DNA of 64,000 nucleotides from Candidatus Kaistia colombiensis (lineage in GTDB: Bacteria > Pseudomonadota > Alphaproteobacteria > Rhizobiales > Kaistiaceae), in contig CP119318.1 in NCBI GenBank assembly GCA_029203105.1, forward strand, positions 3,734,501-3,798,500, given 5' to 3'. Position numbers and translations under genes: made by a program. Below, one piece after another: positions 28,977-37,095 of this stretch; the first letter of the stretch is position 1; every line of letters begins with the position of its first letter. Under the pieces are notes generated by a model. The model made no database searches, was not told where the DNA came from, and saw nothing but the letters and a program-made list of their open reading frames with translations.

Positions 28977-29825
28977 ATGCCCGCCAGCCCGATCATCCAC
29001 CGCACCGTCGACGACCTGCGCTCCGCCGTTTCCGCGTGGCGACAAGACGGTCTTCGCATCGGCATGGTGCCGACCATGGGCGCGCTGCATAGCGGGCATC
29101 TCGAACTCGTGCGCGCCGCGCGCGAGCGTACGGACCGGATCATCGTCTCGATCTTCGTCAATCCGACCCAGTTCGCCCCGACGGAGGATTTCGGCTCCTA
29201 TCCGCGCACCGAGGCGAGCGATGTCGCGAAGCTGGCGGAACTCGGCGTCGAGGCGGTGTTCGCCCCCAACGCCAACGAGATGTATCCGGCCGGCTATGCG
29301 ACGACCGTCTCGCTCGCGGGGCCGGCGATCGGGCTCGAGACCGACTTCCGCCCGCACTTCTTCTCCGGCGTCGCGACTGTCGTATCGAAGCTGCTGATCG
29401 CCGGGTTCCCGGATGTCGCGATGTTCGGGGAGAAGGACTATCAGCAGCTGATGGTCGTGCGGCAGATGACGCGCGATTTGCGGCTGCCGACGGAGATCGT
29501 CGGGCTGCCGACGATCCGCGAGGCGGACGGCCTCGCCCTCTCCTCCCGCAATGCCTACCTCTCGGCCGAAGAGCGGCGGACCGCGACGACGATCTCGCGC
29601 GTCATGCGCGAGGCGGCCGACACCGTCCGCGCCGGCGGCGACGCCGAGGCAGCGCTGGCCGAGGGCCGGGCGACGCTGACGGCGGCGGGCTTCCGGGTCG
29701 ACTATCTGGTCCTGCGCCATGCCGAAACCCTGGCGGAACTCGTCGACGTTGCGAGCGAGCCGCGCCGGATGCTTGCCGCCGCCTGGCTCGGCAAGACGCG
29801 GCTGATCGACAACATCGCCGTCTAG
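28977..29825 (+). CDS. panC: Pantothenate synthetase
   Basis: 282 residues, the normal size. PanC condenses pantoate and beta-alanine with ATP. The nucleotidyltransferase HxGH is in MGALHSGHLELVRAARERTD; SIFVNPTQFAPTEDF, FFSGVATVVSKL, MFGEKDYQQLMVVRQM and LSSRNAYLS are also intact. The ATG at 28977 has GAGG upstream. Only 3 bp separate its stop from the convergent DUF1489 gene. No panB lies next to it. Confidence 0.96.
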   Translation: MPASPIIHRTVDDLRSAVSAWRQDGLRIGMVPTMGALHSGHLELVRAARERTDRIIVSIFVNPTQFAPTEDFGSYPRTEASDVAKLAELGVEAVFAPNANEMYPAGYATTVSLAGPAIGLETDFRPHFFSGVATVVSKLLIAGFPDVAMFGEKDYQQLMVVRQMTRDLRLPTEIVGLPTIREADGLALSSRNAYLSAEERRTATTISRVMREAADTVRAGGDAEAALAEGRATLTAAGFRVDYLVLRHAETLAELVDVASEPRRMLAAAWLGKTRLIDNIAV

Positions 29826-29828
29826 GGA

Positions 29829-30266
29829 TCAGAGCAGGCCGAGTTCGGCGAGTTCGGCCTTCAAGGCGGAAGGCAGTTCGTCACCCTCGCCGCCGATCGA
29901 CGCCAGATCGCGCGGGGCGTCCTTGTCCTGAAGGTAGCGCCAGCCCTGGAATGGCCGCTTGGGCTGCCATTCCGTCGGCACTACCTGCGGGTCGAACACG
30001 ATCCGGCAACGCTGGATGCCGTCCGCGCCGGTAACCGGCTGCAGGTCGAGCAGGCGCTGGCGCGCCTGTACCTGGCCCTTGATGACCCAGTAGAGCGAAC
30101 CGCCATCCAGCAGTTCCGGTATGCGCTTCGGAATCATGCGGGTGGTGTGCGTATCCTCAGGCTCGAGCCCCATGCCGCGCTGGCGGACAAGGTCCTCCGC
30201 GATCCAGCCGATCAGCTGATCCAGCGATTCGACGCCGACGCAGAGCTTGATGAGATGCAGGGCCAT
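29829..30266 (-). CDS. DUF1489 protein
   Basis: 145 residues matching the DUF1489 family of alphaproteobacteria: MALHLIKLCVGVESLDQL, a central TRMIPKRIPELLDGGSLYWVIKG, and RCRIVFDPQVVPTEWQPKRPFQGWRYL. The basic and aromatic pattern suggests an RNA- or DNA-interacting protein, but no function is established. It is convergent with panC and followed upstream by small membrane genes on the other strand. Confidence 0.88.
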   Translation of the reverse strand: MALHLIKLCVGVESLDQLIGWIAEDLVRQRGMGLEPEDTHTTRMIPKRIPELLDGGSLYWVIKGQVQARQRLLDLQPVTGADGIQRCRIVFDPQVVPTEWQPKRPFQGWRYLQDKDAPRDLASIGGEGDELPSALKAELAELGLL

Positions 30267-30497
30267 GCGGGAAGACTTGTCCTCAAACGGGCGGGCGGCG
30301 CAGGCCGCGGCGATTTTTCCACAAGGATGAATTGGCGCTCTGCTTCGGACTGGCCTATGAGCCAGTCAGGAAACGGCGCAAGCTAGCATAGGCGTTCCGC
30401 CCGCCCCGCGAAAGCACGAAGGGGAGAAGCGGCAGCGCACCGGCACGCTCGTTCGACGTCTGCCGGACGAGTGTCGATCCCCTACCGCGAGGCGAAT

Positions 30498-30689
30498 ATG
30501 ACGGAACAGAAGCCCTCTCTCGACGACAAGGCGAGCCGCGTGGCGATGGTCGGCATCATTGCCGGGCTGGTGCTGACGGCGGCCGGCATGCTGGCCAGCC
30601 AGCCGATCTTCGGTGGCCTCGGCCTCGCCATCATCGTCGTACTGGTCCTTCTGCGGCGGCCAATCGCGCGATGGCTGTCGTCGCGCTGA
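30498..30689 (+). CDS. Small membrane protein, unknown
   Basis: 63 residues: a charged N-terminus (TEQKPSLDDKASR), two hydrophobic helices (about residues 16-33 and 38-53) and a basic end (RRPIARWLSSR). I recognise no family. Codon use resembles that of its neighbours and the reading frame is in the same direction as the DUF599 gene 75 bp downstream. Confidence that it is expressed is moderate. Confidence 0.6.
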   Translation: MTEQKPSLDDKASRVAMVGIIAGLVLTAAGMLASQPIFGGLGLAIIVVLVLLRRPIARWLSSR

Positions 30690-30764
30690 GCGGCATGTTG
30701 CTCCGGCCCGGACGGTTTGGCACCATCGACCGCTGAAGCCGGCTAGCGGGAGGAGCACCGCATC

Positions 30765-31466
30765 GTGATCGAGATTTCCGCGATCGACCTTGTCGCGATC
30801 ATCATATTCGGCGCGTCGTGGATTCTCTATTCCGTGATCCTGGCGCGGATGGCGGGCTCCGGCCGCACGCTGTCCTCGGCGATGGACATCCAGCGCCGGC
30901 AATGGATGCGGACCATGATGCACCGCGACCTGAGGATGATCGACACCGGCATCATGAGCGGCCTGCAAAACGGCACCGCCTTTTTCGCCTCGACCTCGCT
31001 GCTGGCGATCGGTGGCTGCTTCGCCATGCTGAACTCGGCCGATCACATCTATGGCGTCATGCGCGATCTGGCCCTGGTGCAGACCGTGCCGAGGGGGCTG
31101 TTCGAAGCCAAGGTGATCGGGCTGATGCTGATCTTCGGCTATGCCTTCTTCAAGTTCGGCTGGTCCTATCGGCTGTTCAACTACGCGTCGATCCTGATCG
31201 GCGCGACCCCGACTGCCGCCCACGCGGGCGAGCCGGAGACGATCGCCGCGGCCGAGCGCGCGGCGGTGTTCACCATCACGGCGGGCCGCCACTTCAACCA
31301 TGGCCTCCGCGCCTTCTTCTTTTCCATCGGCTATCTGGGCTGGTTCGTGAACGGCTGGACGTTGATCGTCACCACGCTGGTGGTCGCGCTCGTGCAGTTG
31401 CACAGGCAGTTCTTCTCGGATTCGGCCAAGATCGTCATCGCCGCAGCGCGTCAGGACCCTTCATGA
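30765..31466 (+). CDS. DUF599 integral membrane protein
   Basis: 233 residues with about four transmembrane helices: residues 5-27 (IDLVAIIIFGASWILYSVIL), ~66-86, ~115-133, and a C-terminal pair near 180-215. DUF599 motifs include RRQWMRTMMHRDLRMIDTGIM and AGRHFNHGLRAFFFSIGYLGWF. The function of the family is unknown. GTG start at 30765 preceded by GGGAGGAG. Its TGA overlaps the ATG of the DUF3253 gene (ATGA), so the two are translationally coupled. Confidence 0.87.
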   Translation: MIEISAIDLVAIIIFGASWILYSVILARMAGSGRTLSSAMDIQRRQWMRTMMHRDLRMIDTGIMSGLQNGTAFFASTSLLAIGGCFAMLNSADHIYGVMRDLALVQTVPRGLFEAKVIGLMLIFGYAFFKFGWSYRLFNYASILIGATPTAAHAGEPETIAAAERAAVFTITAGRHFNHGLRAFFFSIGYLGWFVNGWTLIVTTLVVALVQLHRQFFSDSAKIVIAAARQDPS

Positions 31467-31750
31467 AAGTCAGCCACGAGCAAATCGAGACCGTTCTGGT
31501 CGGCCTGCTCTCCTCCCTGCCCGCAGGCAAGAGCCTCGATCCCACCGAGGTGGCGCGCGCCCTGGCCGGCAATGACGAGAAGGTCTGGCGCCTGCTGATG
31601 GTGCCGATCCGCGCCGTCGCGATCCGGCTCGCCGATGACGGCCGCGCCGCGATCCTGCGCAAGGGCCGCCCGGTCGACCCGCATGATTTCAAGGGCGTCT
31701 ACCGCATCGGCGCCGCGGCCGAAGGCAAGAACGAGCCGAACGCCGGCTAG
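31463..31750 (+). CDS. DUF3253 winged-helix-like protein
   Basis: 95 residues of the DUF3253 family: EVARALAGNDEKVWRLLMVPIRAVAIRLADDGRAAILRKGRPVDPHDFKGVYRIG. The shape suggests a small winged-helix protein, but no DNA target is known. It starts inside the DUF599 stop codon (4-bp overlap), so it is made from the same transcript. The convergent YdcF gene ends 15 bp beyond its stop. Confidence 0.85.
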   Translation: MKVSHEQIETVLVGLLSSLPAGKSLDPTEVARALAGNDEKVWRLLMVPIRAVAIRLADDGRAAILRKGRPVDPHDFKGVYRIGAAAEGKNEPNAG

Positions 31751-31765
31751 ACGCCCTTCGAACGA

Positions 31766-32557
31766 TCAGGGGCCCGGAAACAGGGCATTCGTTCGGCCCG
31801 ACAGCCAATAAGCGACGAGGCCGATCCACTCCTTGGCCGCGACATCGACGCGCTGCAGCCCGACCGAGGGCTGCGACACGAAGCGCGTCAGATCGGCCGT
31901 CCCAGCGGTACGGAAATCCGCTGGCCAGGGCGAGACATCCCAGCCGACCGACCGAAAGCACCCCATCGAGCGTGGCATATGGAAGGCCGAGGTGACGAGC
32001 AGCCAGCGCTCGCCCGGCTTGGGCTCTACCAGCGCCTTGCTGAAGCGCGCATTCTCGGCCGTGTCGCGGCTGCGGTCTTCGATGGTTATCCGATCGGCGG
32101 GGATGCCCATGGCGAGGAAGAAGCGCCGCGCCGCCTCCCCCTCCGAGTGGCCATCCGGCACGAACTGGTCCGAGCCGCCGGAAAAGACCAGCCGCGCCTC
32201 GGGATGGCGCAGCGCCAGGGCAACGCCTTCCGTCAACCGGTCGCCCGCCTCGGTCAGCGTCATCGCCTGCCGCGCCTCGCCGATCCGCTGGTCGATCCCG
32301 CCGCCGAGCACGAGGATGCCGGTCACCGGCCCTTCCGGTTCGACCCGGGCGAAGCGGTCCTCGAGCGGCAAAAGCAGAGCCGCGCCGAGCGGCGAGAACC
32401 CGGCGACGAGAAGCCCCATCGCCGCGAGCAAGACCAAGCCTGCACCGACCCGCACCGCGCCCAGCCCGATGGCGAGGACGCCGGCTGCGAGCGCCAGGAT
32501 CAGGGCGGCCGACGGCTGCAGGAAGAACCAGACCAGCTTGGCAGCATAGAAGAACAT
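31766..32557 (-). CDS. YdcF/ElyC family (DUF218) membrane protein
   Basis: 263 residues. Two N-terminal hydrophobic helices (about 5-30 and 36-60) precede a DUF218 domain: GILVLGGGIDQRI, ARLVFSGGSDQFVPDGHSEGE, IEDRSRDTAENARFSK and RWLLVTSAFHMPRSMGCF. E. coli ElyC of this type affects peptidoglycan or enterobacterial common antigen metabolism. The exact role here is unknown. It is followed by an aldo/keto reductase gene upstream on the same strand (28-bp gap). Confidence 0.88.
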   Translation of the reverse strand: MFFYAAKLVWFFLQPSAALILALAAGVLAIGLGAVRVGAGLVLLAAMGLLVAGFSPLGAALLLPLEDRFARVEPEGPVTGILVLGGGIDQRIGEARQAMTLTEAGDRLTEGVALALRHPEARLVFSGGSDQFVPDGHSEGEAARRFFLAMGIPADRITIEDRSRDTAENARFSKALVEPKPGERWLLVTSAFHMPRSMGCFRSVGWDVSPWPADFRTAGTADLTRFVSQPSVGLQRVDVAAKEWIGLVAYWLSGRTNALFPGP

Positions 32558-32585
32558 CAGGGACGGTTCTCGACTTGGAAGCGGA

Positions 32586-33404
32586 TCAATCCCAATCGGG
32601 CGAAAACGCCGAATTGCAGATACGGGAATCGTCGGTCTTCAGGGCGTCGATCGCCTCCATGTCGGCCGCCGGTAGCTCGAAGCCGTCAATGTCGAGGTTC
32701 TGCTTGATGCGGGCCGGATGCGCGCTCTTCGGAATGGCGACGCAGCCCTTCTGGATCTGCCACCGCAGCACGATCTGCGCCGGCGTGCGGCCGAAGCGGC
32801 CGGCAATATCCTTGATCACCGGTTCGTCCAGCGCATCGGCCTGGCCGAGCGGGCAATAGGCGACGAAGGCCGTGCCGCGCGCCAGCGTCGCGGTACGTAG
32901 CTTCTCCTGATCGAGATAGGGGTGGTGCTCGCACTGGTTGACGACGATCGGCTCCTCGGTCGCGGCCCAGGCTTCGTCGAGCAGACGGATCGTGTAATTG
33001 GAGACGCCGATGTGCCGCGCCAGACCGCGTTGCTTGACCCGATTCAGCGAGCGGATGGTCTCGGCCGCCGACAACGCCCGGCTCGGCCAGTGAATCAGCA
33101 CGAGGTCGAGCTGGTCGATGCGCAGCCGGCGCAGCGAAGCCTCCGCCGCGCGCATCATGTCGTCAGCGGCCAGTTGCTCGGGCGGTATCTTCGAGGTGAT
33201 GAACACCTCGTCCCGGGCGATGCCGGAGCGGCGCAGCCCCTCGCCTACCTCGGCTTCGTTGCCATAGCCGATGGCGGTATCGACATGGCGATACCCCGCT
33301 TCGAGCGCGGAAGCGACGGCCGCGCTCGCCGTCTCGCCGGAGAGTTTCCAGGTTCCGAGGCCGATCACCGGCAAAATGGCGCCATGCGCCTTGACCGTCT
33401 GCAT
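32586..33404 (-). CDS. Aldo/keto reductase
   Basis: 272 residues of the 2,5-diketo-gluconate-reductase-like group. The catalytic tetrad is visible: Asp in HVDTAIGYGNE, the Tyr in the same motif, Lys in FITSKI, and His in DLVLIHWP. NADPH-binding elements GVSNYTIRLL and IPKSAHPARIKQNLDI follow. It would reduce small aldehydes or ketones with NADPH; the substrate is unknown. The ATG at 33404 begins the normal N-terminus; upstream residues are not conserved. The C-terminus SPDWD is typical. Confidence 0.92.
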   Translation of the reverse strand: MQTVKAHGAILPVIGLGTWKLSGETASAAVASALEAGYRHVDTAIGYGNEAEVGEGLRRSGIARDEVFITSKIPPEQLAADDMMRAAEASLRRLRIDQLDLVLIHWPSRALSAAETIRSLNRVKQRGLARHIGVSNYTIRLLDEAWAATEEPIVVNQCEHHPYLDQEKLRTATLARGTAFVAYCPLGQADALDEPVIKDIAGRFGRTPAQIVLRWQIQKGCVAIPKSAHPARIKQNLDIDGFELPAADMEAIDALKTDDSRICNSAFSPDWD

Positions 33405-33462
33405 GAGAGTTCTCCGCGGGGATTTGCGGCTACCATCAGGCGCAGCCGCGCCAGCGTCAAGC

Positions 33463-34614
33463 TCAGCTTGCCACCTGAAACACCAGATCGCGGCCGCCAC
33501 GCTTGGCGGCATAAAGCGCCTCGTCCGCCGCGACCATCAGCCTCTCGAAATCGACCGTGCGGCCGGTCGCGGTGATGACGCCTACGCTGACCGTGACGGG
33601 AATGCGCTGCCCGGCGTGATGGATCGGATCCCCGGCAAAATCGGCGCGGATGCGCTCGGCCACCTGCCGGCCACGCTCGGCGCCGCAGCCGACGAGCAGC
33701 GCCGCGAACTCCTCGCCGCCGACGCGACCGACGAAATCCACTTCGGCGACATGCTGCTGCACGAGCGTCGAGAAGCACTTCAGCGCCGCGTCCCCTGCCG
33801 CGTGGCCGTAGCGATCGTTGAGTTGCTTGAAGCGGTCGAGATCGAACAGCAGCAGGGTAACCTCGTCGCCTTCGTTGCCTCCGCGCTCGGCGCGATCGCG
33901 GGCGATATCCATGAAGGCACCATGGTTGAGCAGCCCCGTCAGGCCGTCGGTCAGGGCGGCGCGCCGGAGCAGGTTCTTCAGCCGCTCGTCGGTGAGACGC
34001 AGACCGATGATGGTCGCCGCGAACATCATCAGGATCGGCTCCAGGATGCCGAGGCCGATGAATACGCCGCCATGCAGCAGGTCCTGCGGCAGATCCCAAG
34101 ACAGGGCGGCAATCATCCGGAACAGGAGAAACGCCGCGTGGGCGGCGGGGACGCAGGCGAATGGCGCCCGCCAAACCAGCCGGTCCTTGCCATTCGCCCA
34201 GATCTCCCAGGCGAGCTCCAACGACAGGATGCCGCTGAGCACCGAACCGAGCGCGATCCGGTTGGCGAGCGAATCACCGATGGCCGGCACCTGCAGGGCG
34301 ATCCCCCAGACCGCCGGGGCGACGAACACCGGCCACCAGCGCGCCGCGCGGCCGTTGAAGGCCCGCGCCCCGTTCCAGGCCAGACCGAGCGCGATCAGGG
34401 AGCAGCTATTGCCGAGGCCGATCGAGAGCCAGTTCGGGATCTGCCCGCGCAGGAACAGCAGGACGCAGCTGAACGCACCCAGCTGCAGCCCGAGGGCCCA
34501 ATAGAGGATGTGACGCTCGGGCTTGCGCTGGATCCAGTTGGTCACCAGCGACAAGGCAGCCATCTGGCTCATGACCGCCAGCACAACCAGGAGGGTTGGA
34601 ACGTCCAAGGTCAT
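33463..34614 (-). CDS. Membrane GGDEF diguanylate cyclase
   Basis: 383 residues: about six N-terminal hydrophobic helices (residues ~5-205), a short linker, then a GGDEF domain (LTDGLTGLLNHGAFMDIA, FDLDRFKQLNDRYGHAAGD, active site GGEEF at 299-303). It should make cyclic di-GMP from GTP, in response to a signal at the membrane. The inhibitory I-site RxxD is absent: the position normally Arg is Ala (AEVDFVGRVGGEEF), so product inhibition may be lost. ATG at 34614. It is a single-gene unit between aldo/keto reductase and the DegT gene. Confidence 0.92.
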   Translation of the reverse strand: MTLDVPTLLVVLAVMSQMAALSLVTNWIQRKPERHILYWALGLQLGAFSCVLLFLRGQIPNWLSIGLGNSCSLIALGLAWNGARAFNGRAARWWPVFVAPAVWGIALQVPAIGDSLANRIALGSVLSGILSLELAWEIWANGKDRLVWRAPFACVPAAHAAFLLFRMIAALSWDLPQDLLHGGVFIGLGILEPILMMFAATIIGLRLTDERLKNLLRRAALTDGLTGLLNHGAFMDIARDRAERGGNEGDEVTLLLFDLDRFKQLNDRYGHAAGDAALKCFSTLVQQHVAEVDFVGRVGGEEFAALLVGCGAERGRQVAERIRADFAGDPIHHAGQRIPVTVSVGVITATGRTVDFERLMVAADEALYAAKRGGRDLVFQVAS

Positions 34615-34630
34615 GGCTGATATCGGTTTC

Positions 34631-34661
34631 CCCCGCAGTCGCCCGATTTCGGACTGCGGGG
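34631..34661. other. Hairpin upstream of the diguanylate cyclase gene
   Basis: A perfect 10-bp stem (CCCCGCAGTC and complement) with an 11-nt loop lies 17-47 bp before the cyclase start and 62 bp past the stop of the upstream DegT gene. It could end the DegT transcript or shape the cyclase 5' leader; no T-run marks it as a classic terminator. Confidence 0.45.
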
Positions 34662-34722
34662 ACGGGATACCCGAAAACCCCTTAAGGAAGCATTCCCTAG
34701 AGGCAGCTTACCGCAGTGGCGT

Positions 34723-35877
34723 TCAGCTTACGACGGCCAGGACGGCCGCGATGACCCGGTTGACTTCATCGTCGGTCAGGTCGGGGTGCATCGGCAGGCT
34801 GATGACAGTCGAGGCGAGCCTCTCCGAGACCGGCAACGGCCGCTTCGGCGCCTCGGCGAAGGCCGGGTGCTGGTGAAGCGCCAGGCGGTAGAAGAAGGCA
34901 TTGCCGATGCTCTGCGCATCCAGCGCCGCCTTCAGCGCGTCGCGGTCTTCCACCGTGATCGTGTAGATCGCATTGGCGCTGAAATAGCCGGACGGACGCT
35001 TCTGCACGCCGACCTTGCCGGTCAGCGCGGCGTCATAGCGCTTGGCGACCTGGTCGCGGCGCTCCAGCTCTTCCTCGAAGATCGTCAGCTTCGAGAGCAG
35101 CACGGCCGCCTGAAGCGTGTCGAGACGGCCGGTGATGCCATTGCGCACGGCGGCGTCGCCGGTTCCCTGGCGGCCATGCGAACGCAGCGTGCGCACCGCG
35201 TCGGCGATCTCGTCATTGTCGGTCAGGATGGCGCCGCCGTCGCCGTAGCAGCCAAGCGGCTTGGTCGGGTAGAAGCTGGTCGCCGAGATCGGCGCCATGC
35301 CGCCGACGCGGCTGTTGCCGGCTCGGCCGCCAAAACTCTGCGCTGCGTCGGAAAATACGGTCATGCCGTGACGCGCGGCGATCTTGCCGATCGCTTCGTA
35401 ATCCGCCGGCAGGCCGTAGAGATCGACGGGCATGACGACGCGGGGCTTCAGCTCTCCGGCGGCCACGACTTCCGCGATCGCGCGCTCGAGGTCGACCGGG
35501 TCCATGTTGCAGGTCGTAGGATCGACATCGACGAAGATCGGCGTCGCATTGACCGAGCAGACGGCGCCGGCCGTCGCGGCGAAGGTGAAGGCCGGGACGA
35601 AGACGGCGTCACCCGGTCCGATGCCGAGCGCCATCAGGCCGATCATCAGGGCATCGCGACCGCTCGAAACGGCGATCGCATGCGGAACGCTGGCAAAGGC
35701 CGCCAGCTTGGCCTCGAGCTCGGAGACCTCTGGGCCGAGAATGAACTGACCGTGTGTCAGCACCGCATCCATGCGCTTGCGGACGTCATCGTGAATCCGG
35801 CGCTGCTGGCGCTGCAGATCGAAGAAACCGATGCGGTCGGAAGCGACCGTGACGGTCGATTGCGTGGAAGCTGCCAT
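34723..35877 (-). CDS. DegT/DnrJ/EryC1 sugar aminotransferase (GnnB/WbpE type)
   Basis: 384 residues of the PLP-dependent sugar aminotransferase family. Motifs: FFDLQRQQRRIHDDV, ILGPEVSELEAKLAAF, VSSGRDALMIGLMALGI, DAAQSFGGRAG and the PLP lysine in SFYPTKPLGCYGDGG (Lys206). It converts a keto sugar nucleotide to the amino form. The upstream gene, overlapping by one base (TGATG), encodes the matching dehydrogenase, so the pair most likely makes a UDP-3-amino sugar, for example the GlcNAc3N of lipid A (GnnA/GnnB) or a GlcNAc3NAcA-type O-antigen precursor (WbpB/WbpE). The sequence alone does not decide. Confidence 0.88.
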   Translation of the reverse strand: MAASTQSTVTVASDRIGFFDLQRQQRRIHDDVRKRMDAVLTHGQFILGPEVSELEAKLAAFASVPHAIAVSSGRDALMIGLMALGIGPGDAVFVPAFTFAATAGAVCSVNATPIFVDVDPTTCNMDPVDLERAIAEVVAAGELKPRVVMPVDLYGLPADYEAIGKIAARHGMTVFSDAAQSFGGRAGNSRVGGMAPISATSFYPTKPLGCYGDGGAILTDNDEIADAVRTLRSHGRQGTGDAAVRNGITGRLDTLQAAVLLSKLTIFEEELERRDQVAKRYDAALTGKVGVQKRPSGYFSANAIYTITVEDRDALKAALDAQSIGNAFFYRLALHQHPAFAEAPKRPLPVSERLASTVISLPMHPDLTDDEVNRVIAAVLAVVS

Positions 35878-36839
35878 CAATGCTGGTCTCCAATAGAGAC
35901 GGTCGCGCCACGGCGCGACGTCTGTGCGATACGCTGAATAATCATGTCGGCGACGACCAGGGCATCGAGCCCGGCCTTGCCATCAACGACGGGCCGGCTC
36001 CGGCCGGCGACCGCGTCGAGGAACGAGTCGATTTCGAGCGCCAGATTGTCGCTCGGCGGAACCGCGATCTCGTCCTGCGCCAGGACGGTGTGACCGCGCT
36101 CGAAGGAGGTGACGGTGCGGGCAGCGAGATCGGCGACCCAATAGTGCGCGGGCTCGACCACCTTGATGGTGCGCTCCGAGCGATCGGCGATGCGGCTGGC
36201 GGAAAGATGCGCCACGGTGCCATTGGCGAAGCGCAGCTGGGCCTGCGCGAAATCATTGGTCGGCGCCAGGACGGCCGACCCCATCGCCTCGACGGCGATG
36301 ACCGGGGAGCCGACCAGCGCCAGGACCAGATCGATATCGTGGATCATCAGGTCGAGCACGACGTCGACGTCGATGGCCCGCCCCTTCCAGGGGCCGATCC
36401 GCGTGCATTCGACGGTGAGCGGGGTCTTCACCTTGTCCCGCAGCAGCCCGAAGACCGGCGAGAAGCGCTCGATATGGCCGATCTGGAGGACGACCCCCTT
36501 GGCCTCGGCCCTGGCGATCAGGTCGCGCGCCGCGTCCGGGGAATCGCAGATCGGCTTCTCGATCAGCACATGGACGCCGGCATCGATGAAATCGGCGGCG
36601 ACGGCGTGATGCAGCGAGGTCGGCACGGTGATCGACACGGCGTCGACCTTGCCGATCAGCTCGCGGGGGTCGAACAGCGGCGTCGTTCCATGCTGGGAGG
36701 CGACCGCCTCGGCGCGGGCACGGTCGGCATCCACCACGGCCACGAGACGGCCCTTCGGATTGGCGGCGTGCTGCCGCGCGTGGAAGGAACCGAAATAACC
36801 GAGCCCGATGACCCCGGTCCTGATTTCGCTCGTCGTCAA
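35877..36839 (-). CDS. Gfo/Idh/MocA oxidoreductase (GnnA/WbpB type)
   Basis: About 320 residues. A Rossmann NAD-binding domain (RTGVIGLGYFGSFHARQHAANP) is followed by the EKP motif (VHVLIEKPICDSPDAARDLI) and the catalytic-domain strand HIERFSPVFGL...RIGPWKGRAIDVDVVLDLMIHDIDLVL. It should oxidise position 3 of a UDP-sugar to supply the keto substrate for the coupled DegT enzyme. The TTG at 36839 gives the usual N-terminus, but its ribosome site is weak; the frame is open to 36917. Stop and downstream start overlap by one base. Confidence 0.85.
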   Translation of the reverse strand: MTTSEIRTGVIGLGYFGSFHARQHAANPKGRLVAVVDADRARAEAVASQHGTTPLFDPRELIGKVDAVSITVPTSLHHAVAADFIDAGVHVLIEKPICDSPDAARDLIARAEAKGVVLQIGHIERFSPVFGLLRDKVKTPLTVECTRIGPWKGRAIDVDVVLDLMIHDIDLVLALVGSPVIAVEAMGSAVLAPTNDFAQAQLRFANGTVAHLSASRIADRSERTIKVVEPAHYWVADLAARTVTSFERGHTVLAQDEIAVPPSDNLALEIDSFLDAVAGRSRPVVDGKAGLDALVVADMIIQRIAQTSRRGATVSIGDQH

Positions 36840-37095
36840 TCCCGCTACTTTCTGCAATCCACGATAGGAACGAAGCAGTCTGCTTCGCCGGCATCGGTCT
36901 AACGAATTCTCGCTCAAAGTCGATCAATGGCCGCACAAACGCGGTCACATTTTGTCCGTCTGGGAAACATGGCGCGACACGGCCGGCTTGGTCATCACGT
37001 CCGCGTGACGACGGCCACAGGATGGATGCCGGCCGGAGGTCGGCATCTATATCAATCCGCGTGCCGGCCCTGCCCGGTAGCACGGGAACCTTATC

